NCBI GenBank assembly: GCA_015680685.1
Contig: MNCI01030945.1
Coordinates: 78,403 to 142,402 of the forward strand
DNA from: Gnetum montanum
Lineage: Eukaryota > Streptophyta > Gnetopsida > Gnetales > Gnetaceae
Length of the DNA: 64,000 nucleotides
Direction: 5' to 3'
Part shown: in pieces, positions 46,600 through 57,178 of the stretch
How the letters are laid out: each line of letters starts with the position of its first letter
Numbering within the stretch: position 1 is the first letter of the stretch
Made by a program: the position numbers and the translations under genes
Notes under the pieces: model-generated
The model's input: the letters and a program-made list of their open reading frames with translations, nothing else
Database searches by the model: none
Told to the model about the DNA's origin: nothing

Positions 46600-48120
46600 A
46601 CTGTCCTCCATGCTAACCCATTCCACTACGCTCCTCACTATTTTTGGAATTTTTGTTTTACACTTTTTTGTTTTTTAACATCATTAATACGTTTGCCAAT
46701 TCTTGTTAATTTCTTCCTTTCTTTAGTTATTTTTCCATTTCTTTGTTATTGTTTGTCTATAAGTATATGTGTGTTTAATTTTCAATTGTTTGCTAATAAG
46801 TTGTCTTATTGTCGTCAGGTGTCTGGAGCGGATGGTTTTCTTTGCAATGGGCCATGTAAAATAGTCCACCTCGTTATCTTGCTCCCACCCTCACATTGTT
46901 GTCTTTGGACTTTACGTCTATTTTTTATCTCATAACATCGACAGTGAGTCCACGTCATCCACCCATCCACCCACTCCATGGTTTTCCTTCCTTTGGGAAC
47001 ATGCAACCCCTTCACTTAAAAACATTCAACCCAATGGTTTGAATCAGGTGTGACTTCAAGGGGAACGCAACATTCATCACCCTCTCCTATCCCTTGGGTT
47101 GTCGGTGTGTCCTTACGGATTTTTTACCACTCCATGTCCTTTTCTACAAGGAAGTCACTTGGCAATTCGACCTTGCATGGTGTGGTCCTCACCGAAAAAA
47201 TTCAAAAAAAAAATAAACATGAGGATTCAAAGCACACCCCTTGCTCGAATGCATGCAAACAAGCATGGGTCTTTGCATGGTATGGTTCCCATGAAATAAC
47301 AAGCAAATGAAAAATAAAATCATCACTATGTGAGAATTCAAAGCACACCCCTTAGACCGCCTCTCATGGGCCACCAAAATGAGTTATGGGACTCACCCTG
47401 TCCCCTCTAACTTCAGCCTATTTCACTTCCTTCTTCTCATGCTTATCGAAGTGGTGATTTCCTGTGGGTACACTCTGATACTTGGTGGACGGATGAGGCT
47501 TCTCCTATTGCTACGAGGTCACTATATGTGGTTGGTTTTGGGTCTAAACTCAAGAACGGTCCTATCAGGTCACTTAACAACAACTTCACATGGGGTTTCA
47601 CATGACCAACGATTGGAATTCCACTCCTCTCTTCTCTCTCTCATCCATTTCTCTCCCGAAATCATCTCACTGCCCATCTTATGTTTTGAAAATTTATCGT
47701 GATTTCCATGTACTCCTAATGCCTTGGTGAGATCTCCTGGGTAGGAGTATTAACTTGCAAGCTCCATTTCTTGACCCTGGGGCCCACGAAATCCGGTGTT
47801 GAGGGTATGCAAGGGCTACTAAGGCTACCACCTACTATGGGGAGGACGCACTTGCATACTCCTGGCCCCGCTTGTTAGTCCCCCATCCTTTTGATTTCGT
47901 GATTAATTCTTTTAATGGTCCCATCGCTCGATTTCCTCTCTACAGAGTTCTTTCTCATCATGTTTTCCTACCTTTGACTCTTTTTCTAGCTCAACTCTCC
48001 TTCTTCTTATCCTCAACTGTGTTCCGGGTCTCTCATGCTCTTCAATCGCCCCAATTTGGCATTTTAAATACATATTTTTGGGCTTTTTCTGGGCTAGTCA
48101 ACATTGGTCAACGGGTGCAA
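46600..48120 (+). other. E8: conserved non-coding spacer
   Basis: T-rich start (46640-46760), then the marker words TGAGTCCACGTCATCC (46946), AAAGCACACCCCTT (47229 and again 47341) and GGGGAGGACGCACTTGC (47839). No frame is shared with the other copies. The 170-codon frame at 47872-48384 runs through the promoter-like block and is not conserved. Confidence 0.5.
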
Positions 48121-48126
48121 CCACCT

Positions 48127-48205
48127 GCGTATACGGGGCCCTGTATATGCATCCACCTACGTATACATGGCCCCATCGACATAGCACCCAACCCCTATAT
48201 ATACG
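48127..48205 (+). promoter_or_regulatory. E8: U3-like internal promoter block
   Basis: Palindromes GCGTATACGGGGCCCTGTAT and ACGTATACATGGCCCCATCG are followed by the TATA run CCTATATATACGCC (48193-48206). The E8 3' LTR has CCCCGTATACGTGTCCCCGT in U3 (about 51840-51860), the same palindrome type. E3 and E6 use a different type in both places. Promoter activity is inferred. Confidence 0.55.
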
Positions 48206-48360
48206 CCTGTTTCTCTTTCAAATTTCATCATTTTGTAAACAAATTTGGGGGAGATTTTGCCATTTTTTCTGCCCAACTTCTTCCCAAGCACCTACATTCC
48301 ATCGAGCATTCACATCATCCGATCCTTGCCCTTTTAAGCAACCATAGGTATGCTCTCATT

Positions 48361-48368
48361 CATGGGGG
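48361..48368 (+). other. E8: second CATGGGGG motif
   Basis: A copy of the CATGGGGG word of the family polypurine tract, 150 bp after the internal TATA run. Equivalent copies: 7608-7601 (E3), 27615-27622 (E6), 39792-39799 (E7). Confidence 0.6.
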
Positions 48369-48623
48369 TGAAGCTTATGTGTAATTAATTAATTAATTAA
48401 TTAGTTAATTAAGACTTTGCACCTTTAAGGGAAGAAACAAAAACAACCGTTTAAACTCCAACTCATCCCTTGTTGTTTTTGGTTCTAACCCATGAATTAA
48501 CACTCTAGGGGACTTAATGGAATGCTCGTGCCAACAACATAACTTAGTTAAACTAAGACGGTGTATAAGGACCATTTTGAACTACTTATGCATAGTCTAA
48601 TGGGTGGTTATGTTTGATTGCAG

Positions 48624-51516
48624 ATGGCACCCAAACCAAGGCATCCAAGGGGCGAAGGACCATCACAACCGAGGGACAAGCATCCACAAACAGGAAGAGG
48701 ACGAGGCATGTAGCAACCAGAGCATGCGGAGGGCTCTCATGCAACTGGCCCCCTTTGTGAAGGACCTAATGTGGAATCTGTCCATCAGATTCCTGAAGAG
48801 GAGATGCCCAATGAGCAATCGTAGGGAGATGAAACTCCGGGGATAGCACCACGACTTGAGGTCACCCTGACCCAATCCTATCTTGATGCTATTGAGAAGT
48901 GCAACGAATGGTCCTACAAGAGCTAAACTTTAGACCATTTCTCAAAAATGCACCAGAAGATGTGAGACTTCAATTGCAAAATTCTCCTATGTGGCCGATC
49001 ATCACAACCAATGGTGAATGGTACCTAGGAGAAACCTATATCTTCTGGACAAATTGGCAACCGGGGTCCAGAGTAAGGATTAAGGACATTTATGTCTCCT
49101 ACTCTGTAGAGGTAATAGCACAAGCTCTGGGGTTACCAGAGACCAGAGCAGATGTGGCAAAGATCCCAAAACAAGCGAACCCTGAGGTAAAAGGGGAGTG
49201 GATCTGACGGTGTTATGGGGTAGATCGCAAGGAGTTCGGCACCCTAACCACTACGGAGAGGGTGTATTCAAAGATCATGTCTTACCATCTAAACCCAATG
49301 GTAAGACCCAGTAAAATCACAGCCTTCTCCACTTGTGCCTGTGCCTCCTTGAGTGGAAAATTTCTAATGAGTCTTCCATAGTTGATATTCTTGGAAATTG
49401 AAAAGAGGCTTGCCGAAAGCGAACATGGATGGCAAGCTCTCCCCTTCCCCTTCCTAATCAAAAAATTGTGCAAATGGGCAAGGATAGCACGCTACACCAA
49501 TGATACACTCTGACACACCCCAATTGCCTCATGGAGTGAAATGATGAAAGATAAGACTCCTGCCACTACGTAGACGGAGGAAGAGTAGCAACAACCTCCA
49601 CCACCTATGCAAACGACAAGGTCGGGTTCGCAGACTATTGCAAAACACATCTGCGAAATCTGACAATCGCTCTTGAGCCAACAAGAGCAATCTAGTAGGA
49701 CTGGTGGAGGGGAAGACCCTTCAGTTTATCGCCCTGCAATGAGACACCTAGAGCAAGTGGCTCGATCAGTCAGCTTTTTAGAAAGAGTAGGGTCGATGTT
49801 CTTCGCAACCCGAATACAAGTGCCAACAAGAATAGATCCTAGCATTCGAGAGGTAATAGTATCAACCCAAAAGCTATTTCCTGAAATTTTAGGGAATGCT
49901 ACTACCTTCTCGGTATGCTTGGAGGATGGTGAAGGGGCAACATTCTTGATGATGTAGCACCAAGGACAGGAGATTACGATTGAAGTGGTTGCTGATACAA
50001 TTGCTACGGTTCTCAACGCACCGGTGGTGCCTATACCAGATGTGCATGGGCTTCAAGATGTACAGGCATCCACTGAAACTGCACGTAGCCGGATTGATGC
50101 AGCACAACATGAAGAACTATTGGACGACTGGTGGGAACTGGGAAACTGCTTCCGGATGTCTTTGATCTTCCGAATAACATCACTACAACCCAGTCGGAGC
50201 TGCTTTTGGTAAGGGGTAAGAGCCTCATTTTGGAAGGGTAACTTGAAGCTGCTTAAGCCGCTTATCAATGCTTAGCAACAAAAGTAGCCCAGTTAAGAAC
50301 CCAACTTGCCGATCTGCCTCTCCTCAACCATGAGCTCACCAGAGATGAAACTTTTCAATAACTTCAGGTTAAACTTCAGATAGTTGAGAATGAGCGAGAG
50401 TCGACGATCTTTGATAAGGCCTTGGCAGACACTCATGCATATCATTTAGACAAGGACTTGACAGAGGTTCGCTAGGAGAATGTTAGGTTGACCGTGGAGG
50501 TCCATCGCCTGCATAATGTTGGTGCTGAACACGAGCACATGAAAAATTTTATTCACCAATAGTAGGAAGAGCTAGCCAGGGTGAGTGCTAATGTGAGAAG
50601 GTTGGCCGCTGAGAATTGAAGTCCATCCATGGAGGAGGTTAGAACTTTGAGATAGAAATCTACCATTGAAATCACTGCTTGGAAGAATGAGGCCCTAAAA
50701 TTTGAAAAAGTCAAGAATCATTACAGGAACCAAGTGGGATTGCAAAAGGAAGTGAATGAGAAGCAGATCCAAGTCGCAAAGGCTAAGCTGAACCAAGCAC
50801 TCCAGCAGATCCGAGAAGGAGGCGAGGTATGGCAACGTATCTTTGATGGGTTGAATGCCTACAATTAAGCTAAGATCCGCCTCAAAGAGCTACAGATTGA
50901 GGAAATGACAGAATATATGAAGCTTGCCAACCTTCGCTACGCAAACCTGGCTATGCTCATAGCTGGGAGGCCGTGGTCTGACCTGGAGAAGCAAGTGGCC
51001 ACCTCGTATTCTTTATACAAGGGCGAGTTCCAAGCACACAAAGCGACAAAGCAGAAATTGGAAATAACAAACGCAGAACTCGAGGTTCCCCGCACGAGTT
51101 TTGAAGGACAGCGTGCGGTCATGAAGAACTTGGCCCGTCAAATGAATGACTACCAGCAACTGTAGACATTAATCCGACCGTTCGACATCAAACGAAAATA
51201 ATTCGTAGCCTGGTTTGTCAATTTGAAAGAGCTCCTTCCTGCGCTACCATGCCCTTGGGAGGTTCCAGTTCCAGCACACATTGGTGAAGTTGCCTAGACA
51301 GTGAATGACCCCAAAAGCAAAGAGGAAAAAATGAGGGCCCTTCTGGAGGCTTTTTGGTTGCCTCCAGAAGTTGCAGCTATTGCGGGACAGCCATCATTCA
51401 TGCCACCGCCGCCGCATGGGCTAGAGGCTGGTGAAGGTCCATCAAAACCATCGCCACCGCATGGGCTAGAGGCTAGTGAAGGTCTATCAGAACCACTGCC
51501 ACCAAGGACGGTGTGA
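48624..51516 (+). pseudogene. E8: ORF2 (unrecognised extra gene)
   Basis: The ATG at 48624 follows the acceptor-like TTTGATTGCAG. N-terminal basic, Pro/Gly/Arg-rich region; 'LQELNFRPFLKNAPEDVRLQ' (48907-48966); WYLGETYIFW (49019-49048); 'ERVYSKIMSYHLNPMVRPSK' (about 49259-49318); 'LIFLEIEKRLAESEHGW' (about 49385-49435). The pattern of the last blocks faintly recalls the putative plant transposon domain found in some gypsy-type elements (PF20167), but I would not assign it. Glu/Gln-rich helical segments with coiled-coil character (about 50240-51170) include 'YMKLANLRYANLAMLIAGRP' (50914-50973). C-terminal 'LPCPWEVPVPAHI' and two 'PPHGLEA.EG' repeats end at a stop, 51516. Six or more stops and shifts. 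Confidence 0.65.
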
Positions 51517-51754
51517 TCTTCTCCAGCAATTTTTGCATCTTTCTACACAGCTAAGAATCCAGGATCGGTGAGGTGTTTTTTTGTCTCTAAACACCACCAT
51601 TTTTGTAATTTATCCTTCTTTGTATACTTGATTACTTGGCGTGTCATGTGTGTATGTGTGTGTGTGTCATGTGTGTCAAATCATGTGTGTTGTAAATAAA
51701 AATCCATACCTTCCAAATTGTAAGAGGAACTCGAGGATGAGTTTTTACTTAGTC

Positions 51755-51763
51755 GTGGGGGTA
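51755..51763 (+). promoter_or_regulatory. E8: polypurine tract
   Basis: GTGGGGGTA immediately before the LTR TG. It primes plus-strand synthesis. Confidence 0.75.
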
Positions 51764-52145
51764 TGATGAAGTGTTTAATGGTCACTGTGTCTACTAGGCC
51801 GCGTATACGGGACCCAGTATACGTGGCTGCGTTGATGCAGCCCCGTATACGTGTCCCCGTCGACACATCCTTCCATGCGTCGACGTGGCCCCATTTATGC
51901 AGCACCTTTTTCGGCTTAGAAATAAGAGGGCTCCAGCCTCTCTTAGGTACCTTTTTGTCAATTGTAGCGAAGCTCTTGCAGTTTGTTTCCGCAAGAGTTA
52001 GAATATTTTCCAAGTGCCCCCAGTGGGTGTAAGAAAGGTGTCTGGCTCTTTATTCAAGCGCTGATGTACCTGAGCCCATTGGCGTGAACGGAAATAAAGA
52101 CGATCTTTTCAATCATTCCTTGTAGCAATTGGACTTAGCTATTAA
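51764..52145 (+). mobile_element. E8: 3' LTR, truncated
   Basis: Matches the first ~385 bp of the 5' LTR. U3 has an extra palindrome unit relative to the 5' LTR ('gcgtatacgggacc', 'gtatacgtggctgcg', 'ccccgtatacgtgtc'). Homology stops at 'ttggacttagctatt' (about 52145); the remaining ~500 bp are deleted. Confidence 0.85.
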
Positions 52146-52203
52146 AAAGATTGAAATTTAAGTTCTTAGGCATTCTTTATTGGACTTAGCAATTGGACTT
52201 AGC
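52146..52203. other. Patchwork filler at deleted LTR end
   Basis: Contains 'gttcttaggcattctttatt', which repeats text of the right flank (52246), and 'attggacttagc' twice, which repeats the LTR (52132). This is typical of templated insertion at a repaired break. Confidence 0.55.
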
Positions 52204-52570
52204 TATTTAAGTCCTCAGTTGACAAAAGAGCTAATTAATGGCCTAAGAAGACATTGTTCTTAGGCATTGTATTTCAAAAAGAAGGATTAAGGTGAACCTA
52301 GAGAAGATCAAGATCATTTAAGACATAAGTTAAAGATCATAGATAATTAAGAATGTCAAATCATTCTTTGATCACATTGGATATTATTTAAGGTTCATTA
52401 AAAATTTTTCGAAGATTGCAAAGCCATTGGTAGAGCTTACCAAGAAAGATACATCCTTCACTTGGATAGAAGATTATGAGAAGGCCTTTGTGCTCCTCAA
52501 GAAAAAGCTTGTAGAAACTCTCATTTTATAAACACTAAACTGGTCAAGGCCCTTGTACATTATGTCTAAG
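52204..52570 (+). pseudogene. E9: older RT/RNase H fragment, right half
   Basis: Continues from 42152: 'DKRANGLRRHCS' region, 'VNLEKIKII', then 'DHIGYYLRFIKNFSKIAKPL' with 'VELTKKDTSFTW' and 'EKAFVLLKKKLVETLIL'. It ends at the start of RNase H ('RPLYIM', about 52550). Stops are present. Together with 41641-42152 it is the oldest layer of this nest. Confidence 0.75.
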
Positions 52571-52717
52571 AACAATGAGGTGTTAGTCTTGTGATAAGAC
52601 TTGATTTGAAAGCTCTAAGTTATAGGTTTGATTTCAATAGGCAATGTTGAGTGATAAAATTCTAAGTTGACAAGATATCTTAGGGGTATCTAATGTCCTC
52701 CCCAAAACTTGAAACTT
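52571..52717 (+). mobile_element. Possible tRNA-derived SINE
   Basis: 'gtgttagtcttgtgataaga' (box A side, about 52580) and AGGTTTGATTTC (box B, about 52626) are spaced like a tRNA head, with 'ttgaaagctctaagttat' between. The first 16 bases (AACAATGAGGTGTTAG) recur at 52719, either as a second copy start or a duplicated junction. Confidence 0.4.
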
Positions 52718-52734
52718 AAACAATGAGGTGTTAG

Positions 52735-54240
52735 CCTACTGGTATGGGTCTTAGCTTAGTAACTCCATGTCACAACGCAATACCATGAACCAATGCTCAA
52801 TTTATGTTGACTATAGCTTGCACACTGTTTCATAAGGATCATCATAGAAAATGACTCATGATAGGGATATTTTGAAATTCTAACCATAACAAATGGTAGA
52901 GTTTATTTGCAATTTGCGGACTCAAAAGTGCTGGGTACTCGGTACTCATCTTTCACCATGAAAATGATAGGTTTCGTACTTACCTCTACTTATAAAGGTA
53001 ATCGTAGTAGATTAGCCCGGCAGTATCATATCTAACCTTCCGTGGTGTGTTGGTAGGGCTGTGGCCTTTTCTCAAAAAAGAAAATCATTTCGAATTTGCA
53101 TATTGTTGAATGATTGATTGAATCTGCGAGAAAACATTGGTGAAAATTCGGCGGGATGAGTCCACGTCGCATTCACCAGCCTTTGAAAATCAGCGTCTGG
53201 GCGATCACTCGCTGCCTCTCTCCAGTCAAAGTGCAGTCATGGATCGGATCCGACACAGACATCTTTCCGAGTCCCACAAAAATGTGGAAATCCAAACGAG
53301 ATAACCACGCGCAGCCTACACTTGTACCGTTTCACTCTCGTACGTCTCCGCATGCATAGAAGAGATATGAACGACTCCTCTCTGATACGTAATACGCCCA
53401 CGTCACGTTCTTCACGGAGTAGCTCTTGTACACGCAATATGATCAGATATCGCAAGTTCAAGACCCCGGAGAAACAAAAGCGTGATAACTTATCACCCAA
53501 TCCAGGACTCCCGGATTTCAGATTTTCTCAACGCGACGTGGCGGAAGAAAAATCGGTGCAACGGGTCCCGGCAAATTCTGGTTGCAGTTAGAGCGTAGCA
53601 ATCATACAGCTTCAGGTAGTATGTTATGTTATGTTAATCGCAGGGGATTTGGATGTTGGTGATTAAATGGGCGGCAGTGAATCTGAATCTTCCTGTTTTA
53701 TGCCGGAATTCGGAATCATTTTTCTGCAGAATCTTGCTGTGTAACGATGATCAGCAGAGGCATATAATGCCTGCGCACAGACGGACAGACCATACTACGT
53801 GCACGTCAGTTGGGATCCAAGAAAAAGGAACGTTTTTTAATTACGCGATGATGTATTGCTGTGCTAGGTTTTGAATATTTTTTGGGAGTGCGCTTACAGG
53901 GTTTGTTGGTTAATCTCAGCAGGAACAGCAGTTACACGAGAGCGAACTGGCGTGAGTAAGTGGCAGACACACCACAGTTCCAATCACTCACGGCATTTTC
54001 TGCAATTCTGGTTTGGATCCAGCTGTGATTTCATTTCTTTCTCGTCTATTTATACGCGCCCTGGGTCGGTATCCGTCGTTCTTCTACCGTGCCTTGTTTG
54101 GATTTCTAACTCGGGATAAGTCAAGCCACGGAGAAGCTCCGTGTGGGTACTGAACTCAATCCTACATTTCATTGTTTGTTTGGCGAGTTGGGCAAAAGGT
54201 TGAGGTAACGCAATCGCTGCATTTTCTGCTTTTGTGAGAT
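52735..54240. other. Upstream region of the NPF gene; no gene seen
   Basis: From about 53110 the base composition rises in GC and no retroelement text is present. Several plus-strand frames of 67-89 codons (53156-53591) show no motif. This is the likely promoter-proximal region of the gene at 54360. Confidence 0.45.
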
Positions 54241-54247
54241 TTCCTGC

Positions 54248-54254
54248 TATATAA
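54248..54254 (+). promoter_or_regulatory. Probable TATA box of NPF gene
   Basis: TATATAA about 106 bp before the predicted ATG. An upstream alternative is CTATTTATACG near 54046-54056. Confidence 0.5.
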
Positions 54255-54359
54255 GTACCACCTATTCATGTAAGAATTGCTTGCAGTTTGTTAGGCACTA
54301 GTACACGGAACGTCCGTAAATTGTGAGTAACTGCTGCTTTCGTGTTTCAGCACGCAGAC

Positions 54360-57178
54360 ATGGAGCAGGGAACCCAGCACTGCAATGGCCAAAGTGGCGC
54401 CGTCGCCGGGCACGCAGAAGAACCAAAGGTTTGCACACAACTTTGCAGAATGTAATTTTTTTAAAGATAATATTTTTAACTTTTTCTCTAAAGATTTAAA
54501 GATAGTTAGTAGTAATCAGTAAATGATATATTCGTCACATATCAAGTTACAATGATACAGAGTCACAGATCGGGGTGAAGCAGCAAAAGTTAGGCCTGAG
54601 AACATTAAGGAGTGTGAAGAAAAATTTTCTTTTTGGTGCCTGAAAGTTTAAAGATACGTATAGTATATGTTCATATTAGATGAGTTCCATACTTGCATGT
54701 AAATTTCCATTACTTAAACGTTCGGAAAACACAGCTCGATTTTGTTTTTTGTTTTGCAGTTTCAAAACGATGCGTCGTAGGTTACATGAGTCCCATGTCA
54801 AATTTGACTGGTAAAATAGCCTGGATCTACAGTGATCCATAACGTTTACTACGCTCCTTTTGGAGAACAGCTTTAGAATTTTTGACATGTTCTTACTTTT
54901 GAAATCTCTGTGCAGGAAATTGAAATCATGTGCAAAAACACAGAGAATGCGGAGAGGAAGCAGCAACAGGGGCCGTCGTCAGAAGGATATATCAAGGCCC
55001 AGAGGAGGGAGTTATTGGAGGACGATTATACCAAGGACGGCACGGTGGACAGACACGGAAACCCGGCTCTCAGACGCCGTACGGGCAGATGGATGTCGGC
55101 CACGCTCGTTCTGGGTGAGTTCCTTTAACAAGCAACCAGACCTGGCATTTTTATGATTTCATCATCATGAACAGGGTACAGATCCCATTCACCATGCATT
55201 CCGGACAGACTTCACTTTCAAGTTGTTGGGTTTGTTCTCGGTATAATCCATCTCATCATTTAAGATTACAATTTGATGGGATGTCCCAGTAAAATCGACC
55301 ATGATTCCTGGTTTAACTGATTAGGACTGCTAGTCATATTTTTTTAACTTTTTCATATGATAAAGGTGAACTTTTGTTAATCTTTTAGTAGCGCAGAAGT
55401 CCCCAAAACTGGAATGGTTTACAATCTTAGAAACGAAAGAGGAAAGGAAAGGTTAACGGGTACGTGATGGTTACTGTGCAGTAAACCAGGGGCTGGCGAC
55501 GTTGGCGTTTTTCGGGCTGAGCGTGAATCTGGTCCTCTTCCTAACTCGGGTCCTACGCCAAAGCAACGCATCGGCGGCCAACAACGTGAGCAAATGGACA
55601 GGTACGGTCTACATGTTCAGCCTGCTCGGCGCCTTCATCAGCGACTCATACCTGGGCCGCTACCGAACCTGCGCACTCTTCCTGGGCCTCTTCGTGGCCG
55701 GACTCGTGGCCCTCGCCGCCTCCTCCCAACTCATGCTACTCCACCCGCACGACTGCGGCGACAGCGGCCACCCCTGCGACCGCGCCGGCTCCGCCGCGGT
55801 CGCCGTCTTTTACGTTTCCGTGTACGCGGCGGCCCTCGGCAACGGCGGATACCAGCCCAACGCGGCCACCTTCGGCGCCGACCAATTCGATGCCGAAGCC
55901 GACACGGAGCGCCGAAGCAAGGTGGCCTTCTTCAGCTGGTTCTACCTCGCCCTCAACTTGGGCTCTCTCTTCTCCAACACCTTTCTCGGATATCTCGAGA
56001 ACCGCGGACAGTGGACCCTCGGCTTCTGGCTCTCCGCCATCTCGGCGGCCGCGTCTCTCCTGGTTTTCCTCGCCGGCACCCCTCGCTACCGCCATTTCCC
56101 ACCGCAGGGCAACCCGTTAACCCGCTTCTCGCAGGTGCTGGTAGCCGCTGCACGGAAAATCCGGACACCCGTTCCGGAAAACCCGGCGAAGCTCTTCCAC
56201 GAGCCGGATCCGGAGCCGGAGAAGCGCCGCATTCTGCACACGTACAGTCTCCGCTGCCTCGACCACGCGGCCGTCGAAGGCTCCGGCGACGTCGGCCGGG
56301 ACGGCGCCGCGAACCCCTGGAGACTGTGCCCCGTGGAACAGGTGGAAGAAGTGAAGTGCGTCGTCCGAGTGCTGCCGATTTGGCTGTGCACCATCATGTA
56401 CTCGGTCATGTTCACGCAGATGGCCTCCATTTTCGTGGAACAGGGCGCCGTCATGGATAACAACGTGGCCCGTTTCCGGATCCCGCCGGCGGCCATGTCT
56501 TCCTTCGACATCATCGGCGTGGCGGTGCTCATCGTGGGGTACCGCCGCGTGATCGCGCCGTTGGCGCGGCGCCTCATGCGCAACGGCGTCGGTCTCACGG
56601 AGCTGCAGCGCATGGCCGTCGGACTCGTGATCGGAGCTCTGGCCATGATTTCGGCGGGGCTCGTCGAGATGGTGCGGCTCCGCATGAAAACGGAGTCGGG
56701 CGGGAGCCGGCTGGGGATCATGTGGCAGGTGCCGCAGTATTTTCTGGTGGGTGCGTCGGAGGTGTTCATGTACGTGGGACAACTGGAGTTCTTCAACTCG
56801 CAGGCGCCTGAAGGCCTCAAGAGCTTCGGCAGCGCTCTGTGCATGGCTTCCATGTCGCTGGGCAACTACGTCAGCAGCGGTATCGTGAGCCTGGTTATGG
56901 ATGTGACCAGGCGTGGAAACAGTCCCGGATGGATTCCAGACGACCTGAACCAGGGAAAACTGCATCTGTTTTTCTTCACTCTGGCCGCCTGCGCTGCCCT
57001 GGACCTGCTCGTCTTCTTTTTCTGCGCTCGCCTTTACGTTCCGATTTCGCTGTCGGTCCGCGGCGTTCCGAGCCATGAGGAGGAGCAGGACGACGACGAC
57101 GACGACCTGGAGACGGCGCCCGTGGCGTCGTCGCTGCCGACGTATCCGCAGCAGCAGTCGCATTGCCGGCAAAAATAG
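54360..57178 (+). CDS. Nitrate/peptide transporter, NPF7 (NRT1.5/NRT1.8-like)
   Basis: Three predicted exons: 54360-54428, 54916-55114 and 55482-57178, with GT...AG introns and phases that join to 654 codons. The ATG has G at -3 and +4; exon 1 is inferred from the open frame and splice site only. Exon 2 holds 'DYTKDGTVDRHGNPALRRRT'. Exon 3 carries most of the PTR2 domain: NVSKWTGT (residues 124-131), GGYQPNAATFGADQFD (211-226), a hydrophilic loop (about 290-365), NPWRLCPV (367-374), GASEVFMYVGQLEFF (513-527), GWIPDDLN (572-579) and an acidic tail (622-633). About 12 membrane helices are expected. These words are characteristic of plant NPF7, whose studied members move nitrate (and for NRT1.5 reportedly potassium) at the plasma membrane around the xylem. 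Helix 1 reads VNQGLATLAFFG and lacks the ExxE[K/R] proton-coupling motif. Exon 3 is strongly GC-rich against an AT-rich surround. It is open throughout and probably functional; substrate is not provable from sequence. Confidence 0.9.

Larger units (their letters stand above)
42153..52203 (+). mobile_element. E8: gag-PR-ORF2 element lacking RT and integrase
   Basis: 5' LTR (42153-43044), tRNA-Asp primer site, gag, protease, spacer, internal promoter-like block, ORF2, polypurine tract, truncated 3' LTR (from 51764). Just after the protease the text jumps from the start of the RT linker ('PLELKPF', about 46480-46500) to the end-of-integrase 'SHGG' codons (46590), so RT, RNase H and integrase are cleanly missing. 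It is inserted in the E9 RT gene. The last part of the 3' LTR is deleted and replaced by about 60 bp of patchwork (52146-52203), so no exact target duplication remains. Confidence 0.85.

Noticed and set aside
47872-48384. 170-codon open frame (+)
   Set aside because: Runs through the internal palindrome/TATA block of E8, is not conserved in E3, E6 or E7, and has no motif. A short leader peptide cannot be fully excluded.
51640-51700. GT-rich run and short tandem words
   Set aside because: A simple-sequence stretch in the 3' untranslated part of E8; no structure beyond that.
53156-53591. Overlapping frames of 67 and 89 codons upstream of the NPF gene
   Set aside because: No motifs and no splice link to the gene; more likely upstream regulatory DNA.
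56117-57172. 351-codon open frame on the minus strand
   Set aside because: It is antisense to the GC-rich NPF exon 3; such long shadow frames are expected from its codon composition, and its His/Arg-rich translation has no domain. The same holds for 55594-56460 (+) and 56086-56865 (-).
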